Source: Desulfallas thermosapovorans DSM 6562 (GTDB lineage: Bacteria; Bacillota; Desulfotomaculia; Desulfotomaculales; Desulfallaceae). From it: a stretch of DNA of 64,000 nt. The stretch spans positions 62,001-126,000 of the forward strand of contig NZ_VNHM01000008.1 of the NCBI RefSeq assembly GCF_008124625.1. The letters are read 5' to 3'. The stretch's first letter is position 1, and each line of letters opens with the position of its first letter. Both the position numbers and the translations under genes were made by a program. Below are positions 1-8,198 of the stretch, piece by piece. Under the pieces are notes generated by a model. It was given only the letters and a program-made list of their open reading frames with translations. It did not search any database and was not told where the DNA came from.

Positions 1-138
1 AAAATGAAGATGACCATTAAACGGCTACTTAAAAAATACGGCTACCCACCGGATAAAACACCTCAAGCCGTGGATATCGTAATGGAGCAAACTAAATTAA
101 TGTGCCAGAATGAAATATGTAATAATGACATGTTGTAA
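1..138 (+). CDS. hsdR: Type I restriction enzyme R subunit, C-terminal fragment
   Basis: The window opens inside an ORF read in frame 1 that ends at TAA 136-138, leaving 45 residues. The segment with IKRLLKKYGYPPDK followed by an AVDIVMEQ helix resembles the extreme C-terminal helical tail of HsdR, the ATP-dependent translocase/nuclease subunit of type I restriction-modification systems. The gene continues upstream outside the window, so its integrity and its hsdM/hsdS partners cannot be judged. Assigned from a short tail only, but the motif is characteristic. Confidence 0.7.
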   Translation, partial: KMKMTIKRLLKKYGYPPDKTPQAVDIVMEQTKLMCQNEICNNDML

Positions 139-269
139 TAATCAATAATGAAGTTGAGCCAATTGCATAATTCCCAGCCCATGTATAACACGGGCTTAAG
201 AAGCCAGGAAAAACTGTTTACCCAAAACTAAAAATCGCAAATACCTCTTAAATGTTGCCAAAATGGAAA

Positions 270-338
270 GGTTTCACCTCATTGCTTGTGGAAATGTTCT
301 TTGTACCCCTACAAATAACATACAAGCGAGGTGAAACC
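270..338 (+). repeat. Inverted repeat masking a Shine-Dalgarno site
   Basis: GGTTTCACCTC at 270-280 and GAGGTGAAACC at 328-338 are perfect 11-bp inverted arms. With a three-base gap the pairing extends by GCTTGT/ACAAGC. The right arm contains the GAGGTGA that would be the ribosome-binding site of the small ORF starting at 344, so the hairpin could hide it. The rest of the 139-634 gap is AT-rich and shows no other recognisable element. Confidence 0.55.
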
Positions 339-343
339 CTATA

Positions 344-508
344 ATGTATATTCTTGAAGGAGTACTTTTTCCCTTTGAGGTTTTTGCAAAAAATTTTAAT
401 GAACAAACACTCCCGCGATTATTCGTTTTTTTATTTCGCTGCTCCTTTCAAATATTCATTCACTGGCTTATAGACGAATGTTTCAGGGGAGTTGTTCCTA
501 TGGTGTAA
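344..508 (+). CDS. Small hydrophobic ORF, function unknown (54 aa)
   Basis: ATG 344 to TAA 506-508 gives 54 residues. It is preceded by GAGGTGA at about nine bases spacing, which lies in the right arm of the inverted repeat 270-338. The middle (about residues 25-45) is rich in Phe, Leu, Ile and Trp and could be a membrane segment. I do not recognise the family. It could be a decayed piece of a mobile-element gene or a small membrane protein with a sequestered start. The good SD spacing is the main argument for translation; coding status is uncertain. Confidence 0.3.
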   Translation: MYILEGVLFPFEVFAKNFNEQTLPRLFVFLFRCSFQIFIHWLIDECFRGVVPMV

Positions 509-634
509 TGATTTTCACTGATCTGATAAAGACAATCTTATCTGCCGTGGCGAAAATAAATAAATGTCTGAAAAAAACCAGATTTTATAAAAGACATGTT
601 ATAATTATTCAAGCTCAAACAAAGGGGCGAGAAA

Positions 635-1240
635 ATGTCTGATAGCACCGGCCTTGAAATGGTAGAGGCATGGCGGTGGCGGAAATCAGGGGGGGCTAAA
701 ATGTATTACTGGACAACTTATCCTTCGCCTGTAGGTCTGCTTACGCTGGCAAGTGACGGTGACAATCTCGTTGGTTTATGGGTAGAGGGGCAGAAGTATC
801 ACGGCGCCGGCATACCCGAAGCAATGACGGAGAAGGACGATATGCCGGTTTTTAACGCTGTGAAAAAATGGTTGGACAGTTACTTTGCCGGTGAAAAGCC
901 TGACGTTTCCCAATTGCCGTTAGCTCCCATTGGCAGCGAGTTTCGTCAAGGAGTATGGAGCATTCTACGGGAAATCCCGTACGGCAAAGTTATTACTTAT
1001 GGCGACATTGCAAAAAAAATGGCCGTAAAAATGAACAAGGAAAGCATGTCCAGTCAAGCAGTGGGCGGGGCTGTCGGCCACAATCCCATTTCAATCATAA
1101 TTCCCTGCCACCGGGTTGTAGGTTCTAACGGCAGTTTGACGGGATATGCCGGGGGTGTTGGTATAAAGAAAAAACTGCTTGAATTGGAGGGTGTTGACAT
1201 GTCCAACTTGTTTTTGCCCCAAAAGGGCACCGCTCTCTAA
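635..1240 (+). CDS. ogt: Methylated-DNA--[protein]-cysteine S-methyltransferase
   Basis: This suicide DNA-repair enzyme transfers the methyl group from O6-methylguanine (or O4-methylthymine) to its own cysteine. The active-site motif IIPCHRVVG lies at residues 155-163 with Cys158, after the helix-turn-helix region containing FRQGVWSILREIPYGKVITYGDIA, as in Ogt/MGMT. The length from ATG 635 is 201 aa, with AAGGGGCGA upstream. An alternative ATG at 701 (residue 23), with a G-rich SD, would start directly at the family's usual N-terminus and give 179 aa. I kept the longer frame but regard 701 as equally plausible. It stands alone, followed by a terminator. Confidence 0.93.
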   Translation: MSDSTGLEMVEAWRWRKSGGAKMYYWTTYPSPVGLLTLASDGDNLVGLWVEGQKYHGAGIPEAMTEKDDMPVFNAVKKWLDSYFAGEKPDVSQLPLAPIGSEFRQGVWSILREIPYGKVITYGDIAKKMAVKMNKESMSSQAVGGAVGHNPISIIIPCHRVVGSNGSLTGYAGGVGIKKKLLELEGVDMSNLFLPQKGTAL

Positions 1241-1355
1241 AACATGCTGCCGGTGATAAAGCGTTTTGGGATGGTGCTGTTACCGACACGACCTTATATG
1301 AATATACTTGCGAGAATTCTCAGTTCAAATAATAAATTGATTATAAATTAAATTT

Positions 1356-1394
1356 AGGCCCTACTATTCTTTATGGAACAGTAGGGCTGTTTTG
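1356..1394. terminator. Hairpin terminator between convergent genes
   Basis: AGGCCCTACT...AGTAGGGCT followed by TTTTG forms a stem-loop after ogt. The minus-strand surface protein gene ends 34 bp to the right, so it can serve both convergent units. Confidence 0.65.
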
Positions 1395-1427
1395 ATAAAA
1401 ATGGCCGGATCAGGCATTACTAGGCAA

Positions 1428-3560
1428 TTACCTTGCCAGCCGTGGTGCTATCCTGACTGCCACACCGGCCAGTTCCCCCCAGGTAACCGGGTCTTGGGGT
1501 CTGAAATTGCCACCGGCGTCTGCGTCCATCAGGTTAAGTCCTGCGGCTATGGCTACATAATTTTTCTTGCCGCTGCCGATTTGCGCGGCGTCCTGGTAAT
1601 CAAGAACAATGTTTAAGTCCTGGGCCTCGGCGACCTCCCGGTGACCGAGCATGTTCACCAGCCAGACCGCCAGGTCTTCCCGGGTCAAAATTGCGCCGGG
1701 GCGGAGTTTTCCCCCTGCTTCAACTATGTTGTAGTGCACGGCTTTCAGAATAACCTCCAGGTCCCCGTCATTATCCGTGACGTCGGAAAAGGGGGAGACG
1801 GTGGCGGTACTGTTGTAGCGGTAATCGCTGGGTATGGCGACAAGTACCCGCAGCCCTTCGCGCCTGGTAACACTACCGTTGGGATCAAACACTTCCGGTT
1901 CCGGCAGCAGCCCGCTTCTGGCCAGTAGCGCCAGGGGCAGCCGGGCCTGGTGACCGGCAATAATTTTATCATAGGCAATTAAGTCGGGATTATCACCGTA
2001 TGTTCTGATTATTTCACCGGTCCGGGCATCAACGGCCAGGTTCTGTATATCGGCGTATACCAGCCTGACATTCCCGGTGTTCTCATTTGAATCGCTCTGG
2101 TAGCTGTTATATACCAGGGCAAATGGCTGGGCCTTCAAAAATGCTTGCAGTGCTTGATCCGGTGATATGATGTCCCTGGTGCCGGGGAAAGAACTTACAG
2201 CTCGTTGTGTCTTGTGGTATTCAGTTACTTCACCTGTATAACGGTCCACGATGATATGCACCATATCATCCATTAAAGGTACCCCGTTTACCAGCCTTAC
2301 CCAACTGAAACTATAAGCGGGTTCTTTTCCATGAAAAGCGGGGATATTTCTTAGTAACATGTTTTCGGTGTTTTCCGGGCTGGCCTTGGATAGGAATGCG
2401 GTCGCTGCGGCCAGGGCCTTATCCCGTGTTATACCTTCTCCGGTGGCACCACGGCTCTCGGCCTGGCGATTGCGATAATCAACCATATCACCGGTGCTGG
2501 TATCAATCCCGACACTAATTTCACCGGATATGCGTGAACTATTATTCTGTTCCACCGAATAGTACCAGTATTCCATACTGTAGCCCGGGCCGCTGCTGTG
2601 CCCGCTGCCGGAACGCCTGACCGCACCCTCAATGCCTAACTTTTTAAAAAAGGATTCCGCTATTTGCGGCAGTTTGTCCGGGGCAATGGTTCCCTGTTTC
2701 GGCTGCCGGTCCGGTTTAGTTTTGGAGGCGGGCACGGGGGTGAGTTGTTGGGTAAACAAGCGGGCTTCCTCGATTGAAATTTCCTTGCCCTCATAATCCA
2801 GCGGGTTGCCGCTGGCCGCATCAAAGGCGTTGTAAGCGCTGTTTAATCTGTATATCAATCTGGCGCCTGGGGTTGGAGAACCTGGGTTTATAATATAACA
2901 GGGGTATAACCCCAGTTTGTTCACTACCTGGCTGGTAAAAGTATCCCGGTCCATGACAGGGTGTTGCGGTATATCGACATTGTCCATCCACTGGCAATAA
3001 AAATGTACCACCTGTTCCGATATGGCGTTAACTCCAACACTTAATGTATTGGCGTCAAACTGTTTCCCGTCAACTAGCTGGTGCCAGCTGAAATAATAAA
3101 TCAGATTAATGCTGCCGTCATAATAAGCTGCCGGATCTATTTCCTGCTCTGCTATTTTACCGGTTTTATCAGGATGGTGTTTTTTGATAAAATCATCCGC
3201 GATTTTTTTAGCCTCGTCCCGGCTGAGCACCCGGGTATCGCCGGGGTACTTGTCGGGAATGTAGTGAAAATTAACCAGTTGTCCCGTTTCGGCGCTAAAA
3301 CTGATGGATAGCCTGTATGGTAACGGTTCGCTCCGGCTATAAGTAACTGTCCATGTGTGTCCGCCAAAGTGCTGGTCACTGCTGAAGTCTACATGCAGTA
3401 AATTTTCCTTGCCCCTGATTATTTCCGGGAACAATTGAACCGCATGGCTAATGGCCTCCTCCCGGGTACTGATTTTACGGTTTTCTTCCTGGGCCGGTGC
3501 TGTTGTGCTAAAACAAAGCAGTAGTATAAACGAAACGAAAAGAATTAGTGGCTTGCGCAA
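1428..3560 (-). CDS. Secreted YcdB/PepSY-like protein with S-layer homology domain
   Basis: 710 residues from a TTG start (AAGGAGG with seven-base spacing). An N-terminal signal peptide (MRKPLILFVSFILLLCFSTT, cleavage near APAQ) shows export. The body has repeated PepSY-like units with S-R-D-E-A / T-R-D-K-A-L-A openings near residues 30, 110, 375 and 465, each followed by W-x-V/Y strands. This resembles the YcdB/YcdC (DUF4901) architecture. About the last 150 residues (from about 555) carry S-layer homology repeats (VTRREGLRVLV, LTREDLAVWLV, VTWGELAGVAV), suggesting binding to secondary cell-wall polymers. The precise function is unknown; the PepSY parts may inhibit or chaperone a protease. 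Confidence 0.8.
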   Translation of the reverse strand: MRKPLILFVSFILLLCFSTTAPAQEENRKISTREEAISHAVQLFPEIIRGKENLLHVDFSSDQHFGGHTWTVTYSRSEPLPYRLSISFSAETGQLVNFHYIPDKYPGDTRVLSRDEAKKIADDFIKKHHPDKTGKIAEQEIDPAAYYDGSINLIYYFSWHQLVDGKQFDANTLSVGVNAISEQVVHFYCQWMDNVDIPQHPVMDRDTFTSQVVNKLGLYPCYIINPGSPTPGARLIYRLNSAYNAFDAASGNPLDYEGKEISIEEARLFTQQLTPVPASKTKPDRQPKQGTIAPDKLPQIAESFFKKLGIEGAVRRSGSGHSSGPGYSMEYWYYSVEQNNSSRISGEISVGIDTSTGDMVDYRNRQAESRGATGEGITRDKALAAATAFLSKASPENTENMLLRNIPAFHGKEPAYSFSWVRLVNGVPLMDDMVHIIVDRYTGEVTEYHKTQRAVSSFPGTRDIISPDQALQAFLKAQPFALVYNSYQSDSNENTGNVRLVYADIQNLAVDARTGEIIRTYGDNPDLIAYDKIIAGHQARLPLALLARSGLLPEPEVFDPNGSVTRREGLRVLVAIPSDYRYNSTATVSPFSDVTDNDGDLEVILKAVHYNIVEAGGKLRPGAILTREDLAVWLVNMLGHREVAEAQDLNIVLDYQDAAQIGSGKKNYVAIAAGLNLMDADAGGNFRPQDPVTWGELAGVAVRIAPRLAR

Positions 3561-3622
3561 GTTGAACCCTCCTTAGAAATAAATGCGGTATTGGTTAATA
3601 CTTTATGCAACACCCCCTGTAC

Positions 3623-3656
3623 AAAAAAAGTCACCCCGGTGCCTGGTGAGGTGACT
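3623..3656 (-). terminator. Intrinsic terminator of the YjqB-like gene
   Basis: On the minus strand, AGTCACC...GGTGACT is followed immediately by seven T residues. It lies directly downstream of the gene at 3663-4304. Confidence 0.85.
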
Positions 3657-3662
3657 GTGCTG

Positions 3663-4304
3663 TTATCTATCCGTATTGTTATTTTCTTCATATATTAACG
3701 TATCCCTGCCAAAGGATAAATTTTGTAAGCTATCCCATAAAAAAGAGCGCACGGTGCTAACAAAACGTTGTCTTAAGTGAACATCATCAAATAGCCGTTT
3801 TCTCAGGCCGAAGGTGATTTCCAACTGGATACCTTTACCCCTGCGACCGCGGTTGCAGATATTGGCTTGCCGCCGGCCCCTGTACTGGGCAGTGGTTTCT
3901 TTAATGGTGAAACCCGCCTCCCGAAGTGCTTTTTTTACCCCATTACCCAGTTCCTCATCGAGGCCGCCCACCATGATGAACTCCTCGGTACCATTGCGCA
4001 GTCCGTGCACGGTTAAAACTATCTCCGCCCGGGCTGCGGCCGCCAGAGCCCGGGGCTCGTCGAAGTTGTGGCTGGTGATATGTAGTTCCTTGCTGCTGGC
4101 GGCTTTAACACCTTCAAAAACGTAAAGGGCAAAATCATCCCCGGCAATCCACCCGGCAATGTCCGCGGTATAAGGTTCGATTATGCCACCGTGGGGTGCC
4201 ATAATCAGGACAGGGTACTTGCCGCTTCTTAACTTGATGCGATAGTCCACGTTTTCTTGTTTATCCGCCTGTAATTCTTGAAAACTTCCATAGCGATCCG
4301 GCAC
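3663..4304 (-). CDS. Poly-gamma-glutamate hydrolase / YjqB family zinc-dependent protein
   Basis: The sequence contains MAPHGGIIEPYT near residue 35 (zinc-ligand His plus Glu), THGLRNG-like LTVHGLRN near 100 and a terminal IQLEITFGLR segment. These are the signatures of the DUF867 / phage PghP-YjqB fold, related to carboxypeptidase A-type zinc hydrolases that cut gamma-polyglutamate. The best start is GTG 4304 (AAAGGGG, eight bases away). The upstream GTG at 4313 overlaps the SD. About 213 aa, the normal family size. No phage genes are adjacent, so this is a chromosomal member. The substrate is inferred from the family only. Confidence 0.8.
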   Translation of the reverse strand: MPDRYGSFQELQADKQENVDYRIKLRSGKYPVLIMAPHGGIIEPYTADIAGWIAGDDFALYVFEGVKAASSKELHITSHNFDEPRALAAAARAEIVLTVHGLRNGTEEFIMVGGLDEELGNGVKKALREAGFTIKETTAQYRGRRQANICNRGRRGKGIQLEITFGLRKRLFDDVHLRQRFVSTVRSFLWDSLQNLSFGRDTLIYEENNNTDR

Positions 4305-4454
4305 ATGAATCACCCCTTTTATTTCACTGCTGTAAGTGCAAGATTATATTAACCGGTACATTATACCATCTATATTTGATGCCGGAAAAAAATATTGCAA
4401 AATTGAAGGGATTTGGAACTTTAAGTTAAATAAATATAATAAAAGAATAATACT

Positions 4455-4704
4455 CAGGTTTTTGGGTGTCCCTTTTAAAGGGAAGAATAGGGAATTCAGG
4501 TGCAAGTCCTGAGCGGTCCCGCCACTGTAACCGGGGAAAACCTTGAATTAGACCACTCCTTTGTTAAAAGGGGGAAGGCTCAAGTAGTTTAATGATCCGG
4601 AAGCCAGGAGACCTGCCCATAAACTATAACACCTACCGCGTAAATACGGTAGCAAGAGATCGGATGATGGAAAAGTCCGGCCCATATGGGGCCGGGCTTT
4701 TTTA
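4455..4704 (+). promoter_or_regulatory. Cobalamin riboswitch with terminator expression platform
   Basis: The leader holds the conserved cobalamin-aptamer blocks in order: GGGAA, CAGGTGCAAGTCCTG (4497-4511), then GCGGTCCCGCCACTGTAA (4513-4530), and the B12 box AAGCCAGGAGACCTGCC at 4601-4617. An intrinsic terminator follows at 4671-4704, 46 bases before the first structural start. This is the layout of a transcriptional OFF switch: adenosyl- or other cobalamin binding should favour termination. It controls the ferredoxin-AOR-MoaD operon, which is not a standard cobalamin synthesis or transport target. Confidence 0.93.
4671..4704 (+). terminator. Riboswitch-controlled intrinsic terminator
   Basis: AAAAGTCCGGCCC, a five-base loop and GGGCCGGGCTTTTTT form a strong GC stem with a T tract. 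It sits after the B12 box and before the ferredoxin gene, so it is the likely expression platform. Confidence 0.88.
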
Positions 4705-4750
4705 AATATGTGCAACTAAAGAGTTAGAAAAAATAAGGGAGGTAGTGGCT

Positions 4751-5047
4751 GTGTTAAACGCATTGCAAAATCGCATAATCATCCATCCGGAAAATTGCCG
4801 GGGATGCAGGCGTTGTGAGATGGCCTGTGCTTGGACGGATCAGGGGCTTGTTAATCCACGCTTAGCCGGTATACGTATCTGGAAGCTGGAGGATGAAGGC
4901 AAGGATTACCCGGTGTTCAACCAGTTGTGCCTGGACAGCTTCTGCGGAAAGGAACTGCCGGAAGAAAGGGGTTCGGGCGTACCGGCGTGTGTAGGCAGCT
5001 GCTTATTTAACGCTTTGGAAATGGCGGGAGGGAATGGCAATGAGTAA
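4751..5047 (+). CDS. 4Fe-4S ferredoxin, AOR-associated electron-transfer subunit
   Basis: About 98 residues with an N-terminal CRGCRRCEMAC cluster motif (residues 18-28), a CLDSFC pair in the middle and a C-terminal CVGSC. This is a reduced two-cluster ferredoxin of the type encoded beside aldehyde:ferredoxin oxidoreductases. GTG 4751 is preferred because GGGAGGT lies seven bases upstream; the in-frame GTG at 4745 is too close to that SD. Its end overlaps the AOR start by eight bases, indicating translational coupling. The role inferred is accepting electrons from the AOR protein. It is the first gene downstream of the cobalamin riboswitch. Confidence 0.85.
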   Translation: MLNALQNRIIIHPENCRGCRRCEMACAWTDQGLVNPRLAGIRIWKLEDEGKDYPVFNQLCLDSFCGKELPEERGSGVPACVGSCLFNALEMAGGNGNE

Positions 5048-6929
5048 ACAGTGGCATGGCTGGGCAGGAAAGGTGTTATGGGTGGATCTGAGCTCGAAAT
5101 CCTACCAAACAACAGAACTACCGGCTGAGCTGGCGTATGGTTACCTGGGGCAATCCGGTGTTAACGCTCGGTTACTCTATGATCTGGCCCCGCAAGGGAT
5201 GGACCCCTTTGACCCGAAGGCACCCCTCATTTTCGGTGTGGGACCGCTGTCTGGCACGTTGGCTCCCTGCTCCGGTCGTTTTACAGTTACCGCCAAGTCA
5301 CCCCTTACCGGCATATTCGGGGATTCCAACTGCGGCGGTCACTGGGGTCCGGAACTAAAGCAAGCTGGTTATGACCATATTATTATTACAGGTCAAGCGG
5401 AGCACCCGGTGTATTTATGGCTGGACAATGACCGGGTAACCATTCGCGATGCCCGGCACCTCTGGGGCAAAGACACCTGGTCAACTGACGAGGCTATCAA
5501 AAAGGAGCTGGGTGATAACACTATACAAATAGCCTGTATTGGTCCGGCCGGGGAAAACCGGGTGCGTTTTGCCGCTATTATATGCAATCTGGCCCGGGCA
5601 GCAGCCCGCACCGGTCCCGGGGCGGTGATGGGCAGTAAAAATTTAAAGGCCATTGCTGTCAGGGGAAACATGGGCACTAGCGTGGCCAAACCGGCACAAT
5701 TTCGCGAGGCCGTCGCACGTGCGGTGGAAGCTATCCGAAACGATCCCCTGTATGAAGTGGCTTCAACATTCGGTACCACAGCTATCACCGGATTGGCCCA
5801 AATGCTGGGTTTTCTACCAACCCGGAATTTCCAGCAATCCACCTTTGAAGAAGGGGAAAACTTGCGGGGTGAGGTGCTGCTGGAAAACTATATAACCAAG
5901 CGTAAAGGATGCTTCAACTGCCCGGTGAGCTGCAGCAGGTTTTACAAGGTAAGTAGTGGAGATTATGCCGGTACTCTGGGTGAGGGACCGGAATATGAAA
6001 CCATATCGGCTTTTGGTTCCAAGTGCGGTAATGGTAATATGGAAAGCATATTATTTGCCAACACGCTGTGCAACAAACTGGGTCTGGACACCATATCCAC
6101 AGGAAACGCTGTGGCCTGGGCCATGGAGGGATACCAGCGAGGTATAATCAAGGACAGTGATACCGGCCTGAACCAACCCTTGCACTGGGGCAGCCATAAA
6201 CTGATTATAGAACTGATAAATAAGATAGCTCATCGCGAAGGTTTTGGCGGCTTGCTGGCAGAAGGGGCCTTGCGTGCCGCCAAAAAGATGGGTGGAGTGG
6301 AACTGGTGGTGCATAGCAAAGGTATGGATTACCCGGCGGTGGATGTGCGCGGCACCAAAGGTATGGCTTTATCTTTTGCGGTTTCGCCCCGGGGCGGTGA
6401 CCACCTTAAGGGTTTACCCATGTATGAAGTCGGTCCCGAAATATATGCTAAAGATATTAAGGAACTGCTGGGTATTAATGTTACCCCTAATTATTGGATG
6501 AAATATGAAACCAAACCGCAATTAATGTATTGGCATGAAAATTGGCACTGTGTAGTGGATTCCCTGGGCCTTTGCAAACTTGAAGGCATTGCTATGAAAC
6601 CGCTTCTGCCGGTGCATTTTCGGGATTTACTGGCCTTTGCCACCGGTTGGGATGTGGATGTCCTTGAACTGGAGTTGATTGGAGAACGAATATGGAATCT
6701 GGAGCGCTTGTTCAACATACGTGAGGGACTGCGCAGGCATGACGATATGCCGCCCGCTCGGATGTTTGAACCCATAGGAAGTGGACCCGCCGAAGGAGAG
6801 TCGCTGGACTTTGCTCGTTATAACCAAATGCTGGACGAATATTACTCTTTGCGTGGTTGGGATAAAGCAGGAGTCCCTACCGGTAAAAAGCTGCGGGAGC
6901 TGGGATTACATTATGAGGGTAAAAATTAG
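5040..6929 (+). CDS. aor: Tungsten-type aldehyde:ferredoxin oxidoreductase family protein
   Basis: About 629 residues, normal for AOR. The N-terminal half carries the pterin-binding signatures PLSGTLAPCSGRFTVTAKSP (71-90), GDSNCGGHWGPELK and RTGPGAVMGSKNLKAIAV (192-209). The [4Fe-4S] ligands are the CFNCPVSC motif (Cys293, 296, 300, counted from ATG 5034) plus a later Cys in SLGLCKLEG near residue 517. The family oxidises aldehydes, or reduces activated acids, with a bis-tungstopterin cofactor and ferredoxin. The exact substrate is not deducible. ATG 5040 has GGGAGG eight bases upstream; ATG 5034 has only two. It forms an operon with the ferredoxin before it and the MoaD-like gene after it, under the riboswitch. 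Confidence 0.93.
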   Translation: MSKQWHGWAGKVLWVDLSSKSYQTTELPAELAYGYLGQSGVNARLLYDLAPQGMDPFDPKAPLIFGVGPLSGTLAPCSGRFTVTAKSPLTGIFGDSNCGGHWGPELKQAGYDHIIITGQAEHPVYLWLDNDRVTIRDARHLWGKDTWSTDEAIKKELGDNTIQIACIGPAGENRVRFAAIICNLARAAARTGPGAVMGSKNLKAIAVRGNMGTSVAKPAQFREAVARAVEAIRNDPLYEVASTFGTTAITGLAQMLGFLPTRNFQQSTFEEGENLRGEVLLENYITKRKGCFNCPVSCSRFYKVSSGDYAGTLGEGPEYETISAFGSKCGNGNMESILFANTLCNKLGLDTISTGNAVAWAMEGYQRGIIKDSDTGLNQPLHWGSHKLIIELINKIAHREGFGGLLAEGALRAAKKMGGVELVVHSKGMDYPAVDVRGTKGMALSFAVSPRGGDHLKGLPMYEVGPEIYAKDIKELLGINVTPNYWMKYETKPQLMYWHENWHCVVDSLGLCKLEGIAMKPLLPVHFRDLLAFATGWDVDVLELELIGERIWNLERLFNIREGLRRHDDMPPARMFEPIGSGPAEGESLDFARYNQMLDEYYSLRGWDKAGVPTGKKLRELGLHYEGKN

Positions 6930-7200
6930 ATACTATACCGTTATTTGCGCAGCGGCCGGTTTCTGTAGGGAAGAACACATAAACCTAAATGAAAGCCTTG
7001 ACTTATACACTTTGCTGCAAATTATTTCTTCTAAGTATGGTGGCCAAATGGAGAAGGCAGTAGCTTCCTTATTAAATGGTGAAAACAAAATTCTTTGGAT
7101 ATTTGTTAATGGTTACAGGATAAAACCGGACCAATTTAACGTAATTTTGCAGGAAGGTGATGTGGTAGTGCTGACAACGCCGCTACTCGTGGGTGGCTAA
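6913..7200 (+). CDS. MoaD/ThiS-family sulfur carrier (tungstopterin synthesis)
   Basis: 95 residues ending in LLVGG. The terminal Gly-Gly is the hallmark that is adenylated and thiocarboxylated in MoaD/ThiS ubiquitin-like carriers. The start ATG 6913 lies inside the end of the AOR gene (17-base overlap), and the protein begins MRVKIRYYTV, a typical beta-grasp first strand. MoaD donates sulfur to the pterin dithiolene of molybdenum or tungsten cofactors. Such paralogues commonly sit next to AOR genes, presumably to supply cofactor for that enzyme. No terminator is evident after it. Confidence 0.85.
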   Translation: MRVKIRYYTVICAAAGFCREEHINLNESLDLYTLLQIISSKYGGQMEKAVASLLNGENKILWIFVNGYRIKPDQFNVILQEGDVVVLTTPLLVGG

Positions 7201-7247
7201 TCAGTTAAGGCCAAGGTGGCCATGTGTAAATTTAAGGAAGTTTCCAT
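7197..7247 (-). pseudogene. Start-codon relic of a second NatA-like ABC ATPase gene
   Basis: On the minus strand, GGAGATAA...AAATGGAAACT reproduces the SD and first codons (Met-Glu-Thr) of the ABC ATPase gene that starts at 12735. Reading continues for only 16 codons before TAG. The homology stops right after the third codon, so this is a truncated 5' end rather than a gene. It belongs to the longer repeat 7239-7355. Confidence 0.55.
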
Positions 7248-7355
7248 TTCCCTATTATCTCCTTCGTTTACCCAGTTTTACCGGGTAATAAAGGATACTA
7301 TAACTTGATGTCCTATGATATATAGACATTAATAAATTTTTTAAGGTTTCATCAT
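7239..7355 (-). repeat. Copy 1 of a 115-117 bp direct repeat (ABC promoter region)
   Basis: The segment from AGTTTCCAT (7239) to AAGGTTTCATCAT (ending 7355) aligns with 12727-12841. Shared blocks include TTATCTCCTT, CCGGGT-ATAAAGGATA-TATAACTTGATG, CCTAT-ATA-ATAGAC and AAGGTTTCATCAT. Both copies have the same orientation and together bracket the van genes and the ABC exporter. Confidence 0.75.
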
Positions 7356-7401
7356 TCGTATTAGCTATTGCCGAAATTAATACAGTATCGCAGTCTTCAG
7401 T

Positions 7402-7460
7402 AAATCTTAAGATTTCAATAAGTGAAAAGTTATAAAATGATTTTTGCTTCGCAGTATAAT
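7402..7460 (+). promoter_or_regulatory. Putative VanR operator and vanRS promoter
   Basis: AAATCTTAAGATTTCAATAAG continuing into TGAAA (7402-7427) contains two TAAG half-sites 11 bp apart, as expected for an OmpR-family dimer. A TATAAT -10 element follows at 7455-7460. A nearly identical operator lies before vanY at 9312-9338 with the same distance to its -10. Confidence 0.6.
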
Positions 7461-7499
7461 TATTATGGGGATATATACTAAAGAAAGGAGATGACGCTT

Positions 7500-8198
7500 T
7501 TGGCTGCAAATATTTTAATAGTTGATGATGAACAAGCTATTGCCGATTTGGTTGAAGTTTATCTGAAAAATGAGAACTATAATATCTTTAAGTTTTATAA
7601 CGGCAAGGATGCCCTTAACTGTATTGAAAATGAAAAACTAGACCTCGCCATTTTGGATGTCATGCTCCCCGATATAGACGGTTTTTCAATCTGTCAGCGA
7701 ATTCGGGATAAGCACAATTTTCCGGTTATCATGCTGACAGCCAAAGAAGAAGAAATCGATAAGATTACCGGGCTGACATTAGGTGCGGACGACTATGTTA
7801 CTAAACCATTTCGCCCTTTGGAACTTGTTGCCCGTGTAAAGGCACAGCTCCGGAGATTTACCAAATATAATTCTGCGGAGCCTAACCAGGAAGAAAACTT
7901 GATCGCCTTTTCCGGCCTGGTATTGAACATGGATACCCGTGAATGTACGCTGAATGAGAAAAAGCTGTCCCTCACTCCCACAGAGTTTTCCATTCTCTGG
8001 GTCCTTTGCTCCAATCGCGGGCGGGTGGTAAGTTCGGAAGAATTGTTCCAGAAGGTGTGGGGAGACAAGTATTTCACCAACAGCAATAATACGGTAATGG
8101 TTCATATCAGGCATTTAAGGGAAAAAATGCACGACAGCGCGGAGCATCCCAAATATATCAAAACGGTATGGGGGATTGGCTATAAAATTGAAAAGTAA
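7500..8198 (+). CDS. vanR: VanR-type response regulator
   Basis: OmpR/PhoB-family regulator of about 232 aa. The receiver domain has the acidic pair VDDE (8-11), the phospho-acceptor Asp53 in LAILDVMLPD and the KPFRPLEL lysine. A winged-helix DNA-binding domain follows, ending KTVWGIGYKIEK. Throughout, including NNTVMVHIRHLREKM, it closely resembles the VanR regulators of enterococcal glycopeptide-resistance clusters as I know them. TTG 7500 is chosen because AAAGGAG lies nine bases upstream (ATG 7491 abuts that SD), and it places Asp at position 53 as in VanR. It overlaps vanS by 23 bases. It probably autoactivates through the operator at 7402. Confidence 0.9.
   Translation: MAANILIVDDEQAIADLVEVYLKNENYNIFKFYNGKDALNCIENEKLDLAILDVMLPDIDGFSICQRIRDKHNFPVIMLTAKEEEIDKITGLTLGADDYVTKPFRPLELVARVKAQLRRFTKYNSAEPNQEENLIAFSGLVLNMDTRECTLNEKKLSLTPTEFSILWVLCSNRGRVVSSEELFQKVWGDKYFTNSNNTVMVHIRHLREKMHDSAEHPKYIKTVWGIGYKIEK

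Noticed and set aside
7255-7509. 84-codon minus-strand ORF before vanR
   Set aside because: It covers the vanR promoter and the duplicated ABC upstream region. It has no SD, and its sequence is explained by those regulatory elements.
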